Notes under the pieces: generated by a model | Databases searched by the model: none | Told to the model about the DNA's origin: nothing | The model's input: only the letters and a program-made list of their open reading frames with translations | Shown here: positions 33,605 through 41,881 of the stretch, in pieces | Position numbering within the stretch: the stretch's first letter is position 1 | How the letters are laid out: every line of letters starts with the position of its first letter | DNA from: JAHIYU01 sp964476155 | GTDB taxonomy: Bacteria; Krumholzibacteriota; Krumholzibacteriia; LZORAL124-64-63 | Assembly (NCBI GenBank): GCA_964476155.1 | Contig: CAYYYS010000013.1 | Coordinates: 1-64,000, forward strand | DNA length: 64,000 nucleotides | Reading direction: 5' to 3' | Made by a program: the position numbers and the translations under genes

Positions 33605-36600
33605 ATGCATCGTCATATCCGCTTATGTGCCGCCATGCTGTTCGTTCTCATGATCGGTCCGGCCCTGCCGGTCGCTGCCGCCGACCAGCCGACGGTCACT
33701 TCCTATCTCGAACGCGCCCTCGACGACGCAACCTATCCCCATCGCGACGATGCCGGCCGTCTGGCCGTATGGGTCTACTTCCGCGACAAGGGCCTTGACG
33801 GTGCGGCTCTGGGCGCCGCCCTGGACCAGGCCGAGACCGACCTGTCAGACCGCGCCGCCCGCCGGCGCGCCAAGATGAAAACGGTCAAGGGCGAGCGGCT
33901 GGTCGACAGCACCGACCTGCACGTACACCGTTCCTACATAGACGCCGTCGCGGCGACCGGCGCCCATCCGCGCCGCGAAAGCCGCTGGCTCAACGCGGCC
34001 AGCTTCGACGCCACCTCCGCGCAGATTGCGGCCATCGCCACCCTGCCGCAGGTCATCAAGGTCGACCTGGTGAACATGTTCCGTCGCGACGAGATGGCCG
34101 TGTTACCCGAGGACGTGGCCGCCCGCGAGGCCCGCAACGCCGAACTGCGCGCCGCCAAGGCCACCGCCTGGACCGTCGACTACGGCGGCAACCTGGCCGC
34201 CATGGAGCAGGTCAACGTGCCGGCCCTGCACGACGAGGGCGTGACCGGCGAGGGCGTGCTGATCGGCATGCTCGACACGGGCTTCCGCACCTCGCATAAC
34301 GCGCTGACGCCCATCCCGATCATCGCCGAGTGGGACTTCATCAACAACGACGGCGAGGTGGACAACGAGGCCGGCGATCCCAGCAACTCCAACGATCACG
34401 GCACCAAGACCATGTCCACGGCCATGGGCTACGAGCCCGGTCAACACGTGGCGCCGGCCTTCGGTGCCTCGGTCGTGCTGGCCAAGACCGAGGACGTGTC
34501 CCAGGAGATCCCCATCGAGGAGGACAACTGGGTTGCGGGCATCGAGTGGCTCGACACCTTCGGCATCGACGTGGCCAGCAGCTCGTTGGGCTACCTCGAC
34601 TGGTTCACCTGGGCCGACATGGACGGCAACACCGCCGCCTGCACCATCGCCGCGGACCTGGCCGTGGGCAAAGGCATCGTGGTCTGCAACTCAGCCGGCA
34701 ACGAACGCGGCTCGAGCTGGAACCACATCATCGCGCCCGCCGACGGCGACAGCGTGATCGCCGTGGGCGCGGTTACTTCCAGCGGCAGCTATTCCTACTT
34801 CTCTTCGCCCGGTCCGAGTTATGACGGGCGCATCAAGCCCGACGTCTGCGCCCTGGGTTCGAGCAACCACGTGGTGAGCTCCACCAGCGATACGGCCTAC
34901 ACGTCGGCTTCGGGCACGTCTTTCTCCTGTCCGCTGACCGCGGGCGTGGCCGCGCTGGTTCTTTCGCGCGTGCCGTCGCTGACCCCCATGCAGGTGCGCG
35001 ACGCCCTGCGCGAGACCGCCTCGCAGGCGACGACGCCGAACAACGACTACGGCTGGGGCATTATCGACGCCCACGCCGCGGCCCATTATTTCGGCGCCAA
35101 CATCGTCCACGACTCCCTGTCCGACACCGAGGACACGACCGGCCCCTACACCGTGACCTGCACCATCACCGATCGGGTCGCCCTCGACACCGATCATCTT
35201 TTCCTCAACTGGCGTATCGATGGTGGCGGGTGGTTCAGCGAGTTGCTGAGTTCCCTGGGCGGCGACGACTACGCGGCGTCGATTACCGGCCAACCCGCCG
35301 GCACCGACGTGGAGTACTACTTGTCGGCTCTCGACGCTTTGGCCATCACCTCGACCCTGCCCCTGGACGCTCCCGTGTCGGCCTTCGCCTTTCACGTGGG
35401 GCCCGACGTCTCCGCTCCCGTGGTCACGCACCAGCCCCTGGGCGATCTGCCTCTGTTGACCTGGCCGGGAACGCTGAACGTCACCGCCGTCGACAACATC
35501 GGTATCGCCTCTGTTGTCGTGTCCTTTGACCACAACGGTGTGCCCCAGCCCGATTTCCCCCTGGTCGACCAGGGCGACGACCTCTACCTGGCCGACATCC
35601 CGGTGCTGGTGGAGCAGGTGCAGGCCGGCGACACGTTCACCTATTCGATCCTGGTGACCGACATGGGCACGGTGCCCAACACCGTCACGGTCGGTCCCTT
35701 CTCCCTCATCGTCATCGACGCCCTGGGCGTGGTCCTGGTGATCAACGACAGCGCCGGCAAGGGAGATCCCGAGCCCAAACTAGGCATCGACAAGAGGCCG
35801 CTGCCGGCGCCGACGAAGACCCAGAAGGCTCCGGCCAACGACATCGAACGCTGGCTGAACGAAACGGGCTACGTGGTCACGCTGGTGGACGCCGCGTCCC
35901 TCCAGGCCACGGACTTCGACAACAAGCAGTTCGCCATACTCTCTTCCGGCGACAACCTCTCGCCCGTGGCCGGCGCCGGCCTGCGCACCCTGGTGCGCGA
36001 TTGGGTCCTGGCCGGCGGCAAGTTGTTCATAGAAGGCGGCGAAACGGGCTACGATGCCGAGTCGTCGCCGGGCTATCCCGGTTTCGCGGCCGACGTGCTG
36101 CATGTGTCCGACTGGCGCAGCGACAGCGCGGGCGACCTGCAGGTCGTTGCGGGCATGGGCGGACATTCGTTGCTCAACACGCCCCACGTCGTCCCCGCAA
36201 CCCTCGATATTACTTATGGCAATTACGGCGATCAGGACGCCATGGATCCGTCCCTCGACGCCTACATGGTGATGGAGACGGCGAACTACACGGGCGCGGG
36301 TGGCATCATCGTCTTCGACGACAATCCGGCGCCCCAGTCGGCCCAGGTCGTCAACTTCTGCTTCAACCTGGCGGCCGTGGCCGACACCACCGTGGCGCGG
36401 CATCTGGTCGAGAACGCGGCGGCTTTCCTGATGGCGTCCGAGGGCGTGCCGACCGCGTCGATATCCGGTATGGTCGCCATGCTGTCCGGCGACGTCGTCT
36501 TTCCTGTCGAAGGCGCACTCGTCAGCGCCGGCGCCGGCCTGGAGACGCTTACCAACCAGGACGGCTACTACATCCTGGATAATCTCTACTCCGGCACCTA

Positions 36601-37399
36601 CCAGCTGGTCGCCAGCAAGGCGACCTACACGACCGTCACCGAGACGATCGAGGTCGGGGAGGGGGAAGCCGCCTACCTGGATTTCTGGCTCGATCCCACC
36701 ACGACCGTCGAGTACACCGAGAGTACGCCGATCGCCATCCCGGACAGCGACGCGAACGGCATCACTTCGATCATCACTGTCGCGGAAACCAATGCTGTCT
36801 CGGCCGTGTCCGTGCCCATCGACATCACCCACACCTGGATCGGCGATCTGATCGCCGAGTTGACCTCGCCCCTGGGCACCACCGTGCGCCTGCACAATCG
36901 CACAGGCAGTTCGTCGGACGACATCCTCGGCATCTACGGCGACACTCTCGTTCCCGACGGACCGGGCGTCCTGCTCGACTTCACGGGCGAGAACCCGGCC
37001 GGCGACTGGACCCTGTTCATCTCGGACAACGTCGGCTCGGATACCGGCACGCTCAACAGTTGGGGTCTCATCCTCGTTCTGCCCGACCCGAACACGGCTG
37101 TCGACGACGCCACGCCCCTGGTCACGCGCCTGCTGGGCAACACGCCCAACCCGTTCAATCCGCGCACGGTGATCGCCTTCGACCTGTCGCGGGCGACGGC
37201 ACCACGCCTGTCCGTCTTCGACCTGCGCGGCCGCGAAGTGCGCCGCCTGCTCGACGGGCAGACCCTGACGGCCGGCCGACACCAGGTCGTATGGGACGGT
37301 CGCGACGGCACGGGCCGCGCCCTGGCGAGCGGACTCTACCTGTATCGCTTCAGGGCCGATGGGGTGACCGAGGAAAGGAAGATGTTGCTGACGCGGTAG
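33605..37399 (+). CDS. Large secreted subtilase (S8) with P-domain and FlgD-like C-terminal domain
   Basis: A 1264-residue exported serine protease. Signal peptide MHRHIRLCAAMLFVLMIGPALPVAAA, a propeptide to about residue 190, then the S8 domain: Asp224 (GMLDTGF), His265 (SNDHGTKTM), Ser439 (GTSFSCPLTAGVAALV). After several beta domains (some resembling Ig-like repeats and a GATase-like Rossmann region around AILSSGDNLSPVAG) there is a carboxypeptidase-regulatory-like domain (ALVSAGAGLETLTNQDGYY), a proprotein-convertase P-domain (ITHTWIGDLIAELTSPLGTT ... DFTGENPAGDWTLFI) and a FlgD-like/T9SS-type tail (LLGNTPNPFNPRTVIAF ... GLYLYRF). The stop codon TAG is the first triplet of hairpin element copy B. 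Confidence 0.93.
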   Translation: MHRHIRLCAAMLFVLMIGPALPVAAADQPTVTSYLERALDDATYPHRDDAGRLAVWVYFRDKGLDGAALGAALDQAETDLSDRAARRRAKMKTVKGERLVDSTDLHVHRSYIDAVAATGAHPRRESRWLNAASFDATSAQIAAIATLPQVIKVDLVNMFRRDEMAVLPEDVAAREARNAELRAAKATAWTVDYGGNLAAMEQVNVPALHDEGVTGEGVLIGMLDTGFRTSHNALTPIPIIAEWDFINNDGEVDNEAGDPSNSNDHGTKTMSTAMGYEPGQHVAPAFGASVVLAKTEDVSQEIPIEEDNWVAGIEWLDTFGIDVASSSLGYLDWFTWADMDGNTAACTIAADLAVGKGIVVCNSAGNERGSSWNHIIAPADGDSVIAVGAVTSSGSYSYFSSPGPSYDGRIKPDVCALGSSNHVVSSTSDTAYTSASGTSFSCPLTAGVAALVLSRVPSLTPMQVRDALRETASQATTPNNDYGWGIIDAHAAAHYFGANIVHDSLSDTEDTTGPYTVTCTITDRVALDTDHLFLNWRIDGGGWFSELLSSLGGDDYAASITGQPAGTDVEYYLSALDALAITSTLPLDAPVSAFAFHVGPDVSAPVVTHQPLGDLPLLTWPGTLNVTAVDNIGIASVVVSFDHNGVPQPDFPLVDQGDDLYLADIPVLVEQVQAGDTFTYSILVTDMGTVPNTVTVGPFSLIVIDALGVVLVINDSAGKGDPEPKLGIDKRPLPAPTKTQKAPANDIERWLNETGYVVTLVDAASLQATDFDNKQFAILSSGDNLSPVAGAGLRTLVRDWVLAGGKLFIEGGETGYDAESSPGYPGFAADVLHVSDWRSDSAGDLQVVAGMGGHSLLNTPHVVPATLDITYGNYGDQDAMDPSLDAYMVMETANYTGAGGIIVFDDNPAPQSAQVVNFCFNLAAVADTTVARHLVENAAAFLMASEGVPTASISGMVAMLSGDVVFPVEGALVSAGAGLETLTNQDGYYILDNLYSGTYQLVASKATYTTVTETIEVGEGEAAYLDFWLDPTTTVEYTESTPIAIPDSDANGITSIITVAETNAVSAVSVPIDITHTWIGDLIAELTSPLGTTVRLHNRTGSSSDDILGIYGDTLVPDGPGVLLDFTGENPAGDWTLFISDNVGSDTGTLNSWGLILVLPDPNTAVDDATPLVTRLLGNTPNPFNPRTVIAFDLSRATAPRLSVFDLRGREVRRLLDGQTLTAGRHQVVWDGRDGTGRALASGLYLYRFRADGVTEERKMLLTR

Positions 37400-37560
37400 T
37401 GCTCTGTCAAACAGGAAATTGGGGGTTGGCGGGCTCACGAGCGGCCATCTGCGGCGTTGCACTCCCTTGAATTAGCTACGGCTAGTCCTGCGGTCGCGCG
37501 TCTTGCATCTGAGCACTCGTGAGCCCGCCAACCCCCAATTTCCTGTTTGACAGAACACTA
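37397..37560. repeat. Covarying hairpin element, type I, copy B
   Basis: Exactly 164 bp, the same length as copy A (16505-16668). The ends are TAGTGCTCTGTCAA and TTGACAGAACACTA; the arms pair over 45 bp with a single mismatch. The enclosed core shares GAATTAGCTACGGCTAGTCC and CATCTGC-GCGTTG with copy A. The middle of the arms is different in sequence from copy A but perfectly self-complementary. Located downstream of the subtilase, whose TAG stop is the element's first triplet. Confidence 0.88.
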
Positions 37561-37592
37561 GCGCCTCGCGACTGGTCCGAGTTGATATCCAG

Positions 37593-37620
37593 AAGCGCCG
37601 GGTCCCTGGACCCGGCGCTT
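37593..37620. terminator. Stem-loop terminator candidate
   Basis: AAGCGCCGGGTCC, a 2-nt loop and the exact complement form a very stable 13-bp stem between the convergent subtilase and toxin genes. It lacks a clear U-tract on either side, so intrinsic termination is likely but not certain. Confidence 0.55.
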
Positions 37621-37625
37621 GGTGG

Positions 37626-37710
37626 TTATCCACATCCACGGCCCCACGTGGGACCCCGTTTTTGATGTGGGGTGCTTGCCCACATCACCCAGGGGTGATG
37701 TAGCCTGCTG
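37626..37710 (+). repeat. Dispersed DnaA-box/palindrome repeat, copy 3
   Basis: Third copy of the repeat seen at 1477 and 26975. It begins TTATCCACA (37626-37634), followed by TCCACGG, a palindrome CCCCACGTGGGACC-like (the GGTACC arms of the other copies are altered to GGCCCC/GGACCC), then CGTTTTTGATG, and ends with the inverted repeat CATCACCCAGGGGTGATG and TAGCCTGCTG as in copy 1. It lies just before the toxin stop codon in the convergent gap. Confidence 0.8.
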
Positions 37711-37723
37711 ATCATATGGTTGG

Positions 37724-38074
37724 TCAGATCGTCAGGGAGAGGGATTGGCGAAGACCCTGGTCGATTCGAGACATGGTTGTAGATGACAAGCGCTTGACTT
37801 TTTCTGTCAGACGACGCTTGTCGACCGTCATCAGTTGGGTGACGTTGGCGACGGATGGGCGCGGCAGTCCGCTTTCCCTGCGGTTGATGCGTATGTTGCC
37901 GGGTGCGTTTTCCCTGGACAGGTTGGTGGTCAGCACGACCAGGAAAACGGTACCCAAGCGGCTGAGATTGTAGGCGTCCGCCGAAACCACGACGGCTGGT
38001 CGACGGAACCCGGGTTCCGAGCCGCTTGGTGTGGGTAGGTCCGCCCACCAGATTTCCCCCCGTTTTATTGCCAA
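37724..38074 (-). CDS. MazF/PemK-family endoribonuclease toxin
   Basis: A 116-residue mRNA interferase. The start IKRGEIWWADLPTPSGSEPG contains the family W-x-x-x-L/D-P-x-G-x-E-x-G pattern, followed by RRPAVVVSAD, a TNLSRENAPGNIRI segment, and VANVTQLMTVDKRRL, where the conserved D-Q/T-x-x-x-x-D-K catalytic region lies. It overlaps the upstream antitoxin gene by 10 bp, a typical toxin-antitoxin arrangement, and is the second gene of the pair. The protein would cleave RNA unless bound by the antitoxin. Confidence 0.9.
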   Translation of the reverse strand: MAIKRGEIWWADLPTPSGSEPGFRRPAVVVSADAYNLSRLGTVFLVVLTTNLSRENAPGNIRINRRESGLPRPSVANVTQLMTVDKRRLTEKVKRLSSTTMSRIDQGLRQSLSLTI

Positions 38075-38310
38075 TCGTCCGGCTCCAATGCTTCAGCCTG
38101 GAGCGCAATCCAGAATGGATCGAGCCTACTCGATTCCGGATCGTCCCCGTAGACACGGTTCAAAGCATCTGTAATCGCCTGTTGCCCCTCTCTTTCGAGG
38201 TAGGCCGCCATGGCGCGCTGATAGAGCCTGCTGCGGCTGATGCCCAGGAGCTGCGCCAGCTGTTCGGCATCCTCGAAGAGGGTATCCGGTATGGAAATCG
38301 CAGTTTTCAT
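38065..38310 (-). CDS. Ribbon-helix-helix antitoxin, MazE-like
   Basis: An 81-residue DNA-binding antitoxin partner of the MazF-like toxin. MKTAISIPDTLFEDAEQLAQ followed by LGISRSRLYQRAMAAYL is the RHH/CopG fold; the acidic C-terminal tail (EPDDW) is typical of the toxin-neutralising segment. ATG 38310 was chosen over the longer frame to 38364 because the conserved strand begins here and because the upstream bases form the operator palindrome. It overlaps the toxin by 10 bp. Confidence 0.87.
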   Translation of the reverse strand: MKTAISIPDTLFEDAEQLAQLLGISRSRLYQRAMAAYLEREGQQAITDALNRVYGDDPESSRLDPFWIALQAEALEPDDWQ

Positions 38311-38317
38311 GCCTAGA

Positions 38318-38335
38318 GTATAACTCAAGTTATAC
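38318..38335. promoter_or_regulatory. Antitoxin operator palindrome
   Basis: GTATAACTCAAGTTATAC: two perfect 8-bp arms separated by 2 bp, located 7 bp upstream of the antitoxin start codon. RHH antitoxins autoregulate by binding such operators; the position would overlap the -10 or ribosome-binding region. Confidence 0.7.
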
Positions 38336-38471
38336 CTCCCGTCAATCCGTGTGGAGCCACACAAGCAAACCCCGTGCGTGAATCTTGCTCAGTCGTCTTT
38401 TGCTCGGTCCCCCCTTTGACCTCCCGCCCCGTTCCCGCTATTCTCCCCGGACCCGAATGGAAAGGCGATTC

Positions 38472-39899
38472 ATGGCCAAGCAGACCACGCGTTACGTTTG
38501 CGGCAATTGCGGACACGATGAAGTTCGCTGGATGGGGCAATGCCCCCAGTGTCACGAATGGAACGCCATGACAGAAATCAAGCTGGGCAAGGTCGAAGGC
38601 AAGGGCCGCGGCACCGGTTTCGCCCGCGGACGGCCCAAGCGGACCGACACCGAGGCCGTGCAGCCGGTTTCCCTGGCCGATATCACCTCGGCGAGCCGCG
38701 ACCGTCTGTCGGTCGAGCCGGAGGAGATCGCCCGCGTGCTGGGTGGCGGACTGGTGGTCGGTTCGGTGGTGCTGTTGGGTGGCGAGCCCGGCGTGGGCAA
38801 GTCGACGCTGCTGACCGGTCTGGCCCTGAGTTGGGTGAGCCAGGGTGTTCGTGTGCTCTATGTGGCGGGAGAGGAGTCGCCGCCGCAGATCCGCATACGC
38901 GCCGAGCGGCTCGGTTTCGACGCCAAGCGGACCGACGGCTTCCACATCCTGAACGAAGTCGACCTGGAAAAACTGTTGGCGGCCCTGTACGCCGATCGGG
39001 AGGCCCACCCCGGGCCGGTCGTGCTGATCGCCGATTCCATCCAGACCCTGCACAGCTCCGAGATCGACGCCTTCCCCGGCAGTGTCAGCCAGATCCGCTA
39101 TTGCGGCGGCGTGCTGGCCAACTTCGCGCGATCATCGGGATGTCCAGTCTTCCTGGTGGGACACGTCACCAAGAGCGGCGACCTGGCGGGACCCAAGCTC
39201 CTCGAACACATGGTCGATACGGTTCTCTACTTCGAAGGTGACGGCGGCGGACCCGTGCGCATGGTCCGCGCGGTAAAAAACCGCTTCGGCGCCACCGGCG
39301 AGCTGGCCATTCTGGAGATGCGCGGCGAGGGGTTGGTGCCGGTGGACGAGGCCGGCGCGCTGTTCCTGAGCGGACGGCGCGGCGAGGAACCCGGGGCCGC
39401 GGTGTGCGCGGTTCGCAACGGGTCACGCACTTTCCTGGTGGAAGTGCAGGCCCTGGTGTCTCCCACGCGTTACGGCACCCCCCAACGGGTGGTCCAGGGC
39501 GTGGACAGCAAGCGGGTGGCCCTGCTGGCGGCCATTCTCGAAAAGCGCGCGGGACTGGACCTGGCCGGCTGCGACATCTTCGTCAAGGTGGCCGGCGGAG
39601 CGCGCCTCGATGATCCCGGCGCCGACCTGGCCATCGTCACGGCCCTGGCGTCGTCGCTGCGCGAGATCCCGGTGCCCATGGACACGCTGGTCATGGGCGA
39701 GGTCGGCCTGACCGGAGACGTTCGCGGCGTGAGCGATCGCTCGGGACGATTGCGCGAGGCGTCCCGTCACGGCTTCAAGCGCGCCGTGATCGCGCGGGTC
39801 AAGCCCGACCGCAAGACCGAACAGGGTGTGGCCGTGACCGCCGTGACCACCGTCGACGAGGCGGTGGCCCTGGCCCTAGCCCGGATTATTCATGACTGA
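38472..39899 (+). CDS. radA: DNA repair protein RadA
   Basis: RadA assists recombination by processing branched intermediates. The 475-residue product has the N-terminal zinc finger (YVCGNCGHDEVRWMGQCPQC), the RecA-like core with Walker A GGEPGVGKST, the RadA-specific KNRFG motif (VKNRFGATGELAI) and the C-terminal Lon-type S16-like domain (ILEKRAGLDLAGCDIFVKVAGG). The frame is open from 38385, but ATG 38472 gives the family start and has a purine-rich upstream region. The last codons (ARIIHD) and TGA are repeated inverted in the hairpin element downstream. Confidence 0.97.
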   Translation: MAKQTTRYVCGNCGHDEVRWMGQCPQCHEWNAMTEIKLGKVEGKGRGTGFARGRPKRTDTEAVQPVSLADITSASRDRLSVEPEEIARVLGGGLVVGSVVLLGGEPGVGKSTLLTGLALSWVSQGVRVLYVAGEESPPQIRIRAERLGFDAKRTDGFHILNEVDLEKLLAALYADREAHPGPVVLIADSIQTLHSSEIDAFPGSVSQIRYCGGVLANFARSSGCPVFLVGHVTKSGDLAGPKLLEHMVDTVLYFEGDGGGPVRMVRAVKNRFGATGELAILEMRGEGLVPVDEAGALFLSGRRGEEPGAAVCAVRNGSRTFLVEVQALVSPTRYGTPQRVVQGVDSKRVALLAAILEKRAGLDLAGCDIFVKVAGGARLDDPGADLAIVTALASSLREIPVPMDTLVMGEVGLTGDVRGVSDRSGRLREASRHGFKRAVIARVKPDRKTEQGVAVTAVTTVDEAVALALARIIHD

Positions 39900-40057
39900 G
39901 CTACTGCGGTCGCGTATGTTCAAGCCTGACAGCACGTCCTCGGCTTTGCTACCTCAACGTGCCTACGGGCACGCCTCGGTCCCAAAACCTTGCGGACGCC
40001 CTGTCAGGCTTGAACATACACAACCTCGCTACGCTCAGTCATGAATAATCCGGGCTA
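39877..40057. repeat. Long hairpin element, type II, copy C, with inverted copy of the radA 3' end
   Basis: A 181-bp inverted repeat between radA and ispD. The outer arm is 24 bp, perfectly complementary between 39877-39900 and 40034-40057; the left side of it is the last codons and stop of radA. After an unpaired 14-15 nt segment, an inner arm of 18 bp (TATGTTCAAGCCTGACAG) pairs with its complement. It encloses a core of about 70 nt containing a small stem CGTGCCTACGGGCACG and TTGCGGACG. It may terminate radA transcription, though ispD is in the same direction. Confidence 0.85.
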
Positions 40058-40089
40058 AGTCGCTCCCGCAAGGCGGGGGGAGGAACACC

Positions 40090-40809
40090 GTGAACACCGT
40101 CCCGACACCCCTGCATCTGATCCTCCTGGCCGGCGGCGGCGGCACGCGGGCTCGTGAGGGCGCGCATGTGCCGCCCAAGCAGTTCACCGTGGCGGCCGGT
40201 CGTCTGCTGATGGCCTGGAGCGCCAAAGCCCTGGCGGCCCATCCCGCCGCCACCAGCCTGGTCGTGACTTGTGCGCCCGAGTGGCGGGACGCGGCTACCG
40301 AGGCCCTGCCCGCTTCGCCCCGGCTCCTGTTCGCCGATCCGGGCGAGACCCGCACCGCGTCGACCTGGAGCGCGCTCCAGGTGTTGCGCGAGGCGGTCGC
40401 ACCGGGCGAAACGGACCTGGTAGCCGTCCACGACGCGGCGCGTCCCTTCGCGACGACCGACCTGCTGGGCCGTGTCTACGAAGCCGCCCTCGTCAGCGGC
40501 GGCGCCGTGCCCGGCCTCCCCGTGGCCGACACCATCGTGGCCTGTCGCCCCGACGAAACCGGTCCGGTCCGCTACCTGGAGCGAGACACGCTCCACGCCG
40601 TCCAGACCCCCCAGGTTTTCCGCTGGTCCCTGCTGTACGACGTGCACGCCTGGGCCGCCCAGGAGGGACTGTCGTTCACCGACGACGGCGGTCTGATGGC
40701 TGATCGCGACGATCCTCCGGTGGTTGTGGCGGGGGAGGAAACCAACTGGAAGGTAACCACCGCCGCCCATCTCGCGCGGGCGTGCGAGATCCTGGAGGTC
40801 GCTGGATGA
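40090..40809 (+). CDS. ispD: 2-C-methyl-D-erythritol 4-phosphate cytidylyltransferase
   Basis: IspD activates MEP with CTP in the non-mevalonate isoprenoid pathway. The 239-residue product has the nucleotide-binding start LILLAGGGGTRAREGAHVPP followed by KQF, the conserved catalytic Arg/Lys pair in that loop, VHDAARPF (D-A-A-R), and HAVQTPQVFRWSLL with TDDGGLM near the end, all family-specific. The start codon is GTG at 40090 with a GAGGAA site 6-8 bp upstream. The stop overlaps the start of the methyltransferase gene by 4 bp. Confidence 0.95.
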   Translation: MNTVPTPLHLILLAGGGGTRAREGAHVPPKQFTVAAGRLLMAWSAKALAAHPAATSLVVTCAPEWRDAATEALPASPRLLFADPGETRTASTWSALQVLREAVAPGETDLVAVHDAARPFATTDLLGRVYEAALVSGGAVPGLPVADTIVACRPDETGPVRYLERDTLHAVQTPQVFRWSLLYDVHAWAAQEGLSFTDDGGLMADRDDPPVVVAGEETNWKVTTAAHLARACEILEVAG

Positions 40810-41777
40810 ACGATGTTTGCGCCATCTGCGGCAACGCGTCCGATAATCGCCGCCACCAGGCCCGCGAGATGATGTTCGGGCTGCGTGACATCTTTACCTA
40901 CCTGGAGTGCGGCGATTGCGGATGCCTGCAACTGGTCGACCCGCCGGCCGATCTCGCCCCCTACTATCCGTCGGACTATTACTCCTATGCCGCCGGACAC
41001 GCCGACCGACTGGCCTGGCTGAAAGCCTGGCTCAAGAAACGCATGGCCGGCGCCCGCTTGCATGGAGGCGATCCCCTGGGGGCGTGGCTGCTGCGTCGAT
41101 ACCCCGTCCCGCCGTACCTGGCCTGGCTGGCCTTCATGAAGCTGGACTTCGCAGCCGCCGTCCTGGACGTGGGCTGCGGCGCGGGCGAGCTGCTGTGTGA
41201 GATGAAGCGTGACGGATTCCGTTACCTCCAGGGTGTGGACCCGTTCATCTCGGCCGAACTCGATCTGGGCGGGGGTGTGAAGATCCATCGTCACGGCCTC
41301 GAGGCGCAGGACGGTTCCTTCGACCTGGTCATGCTCCACCACTCCCTGGAACACATGCCCGATCAGCGGGATGTCATGGCCCACTTGCGGCGACTCGTGC
41401 GGCCGGGTGGTTGGCTGCTGATCCGCGTGCCGGTAGTCGACAGCGTGGCCTGGCGGGAGTACGGCGTGGACTGGGTACAGCTCGACGCGCCGCGCCATCT
41501 CTACCTGCACACCCGGCGCAGTCTGGATCGACTGGCCGAGGGCGCGGGTTTCGCGAACCGTCGCCTCCTGCACGACGCCACCGGGTTCCAGTTCTGGGGC
41601 AGCGAACAGTATCGTCGCGACATGCCGTTGCGGGATCCCCGATCGATTGCGTCCAACCCCGGGCAGCCCCTCTTCGACCGCGCGGAACTGGCCGGGTTCG
41701 ATCGTCGCGCCGAGGAGCTCAACGCGCGGGGTGAAGGTGATCAGGCCGTGTTCTTCTACCAGGCTCCGAATGAGTGA
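40806..41777 (+). CDS. Class I methyltransferase with N-terminal zinc-ribbon-like motif
   Basis: A 323-residue protein. The first 45 residues contain two Cys pairs (CAICG and CGDCGC) typical of the methyltransferase group with a zinc-ribbon head found in surface-polysaccharide clusters. Motif I is VLDVGCGAGELLCEM, and later HHSLEHMPD and VRPGGWLLIRVPVVDS match the SAM fold. ATG 40806 overlaps the ispD stop. The YYSYAAGH segment after the ribbon is also frequent in this group. It probably methylates a sugar or lipid-linked intermediate; target unknown. Confidence 0.83.
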   Translation: MNDVCAICGNASDNRRHQAREMMFGLRDIFTYLECGDCGCLQLVDPPADLAPYYPSDYYSYAAGHADRLAWLKAWLKKRMAGARLHGGDPLGAWLLRRYPVPPYLAWLAFMKLDFAAAVLDVGCGAGELLCEMKRDGFRYLQGVDPFISAELDLGGGVKIHRHGLEAQDGSFDLVMLHHSLEHMPDQRDVMAHLRRLVRPGGWLLIRVPVVDSVAWREYGVDWVQLDAPRHLYLHTRRSLDRLAEGAGFANRRLLHDATGFQFWGSEQYRRDMPLRDPRSIASNPGQPLFDRAELAGFDRRAEELNARGEGDQAVFFYQAPNE

Positions 41778-41881
41778 CATCGTGTTCTTGCCGTGGTCTG
41801 ATAGTTTACCTTTATTGTCCGGGTTCAAGGATTGCGTGATCCGGATCGCGTCGGCCCCCGAACCGACCTGAAAGAAGCACC

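Noticed and set aside
1477..37710. The three dispersed repeats as a CRISPR array or insertion sequence
   Set aside because: They are single, widely spaced, in both orientations, with no spacers and no transposase reading frame.
39877..40057. Hairpin C as a simple rho-independent terminator of radA
   Set aside because: The stem is interrupted by a large internal loop, there is no U-tract, and the arm duplicates coding sequence; termination may be a side effect but does not explain the structure.
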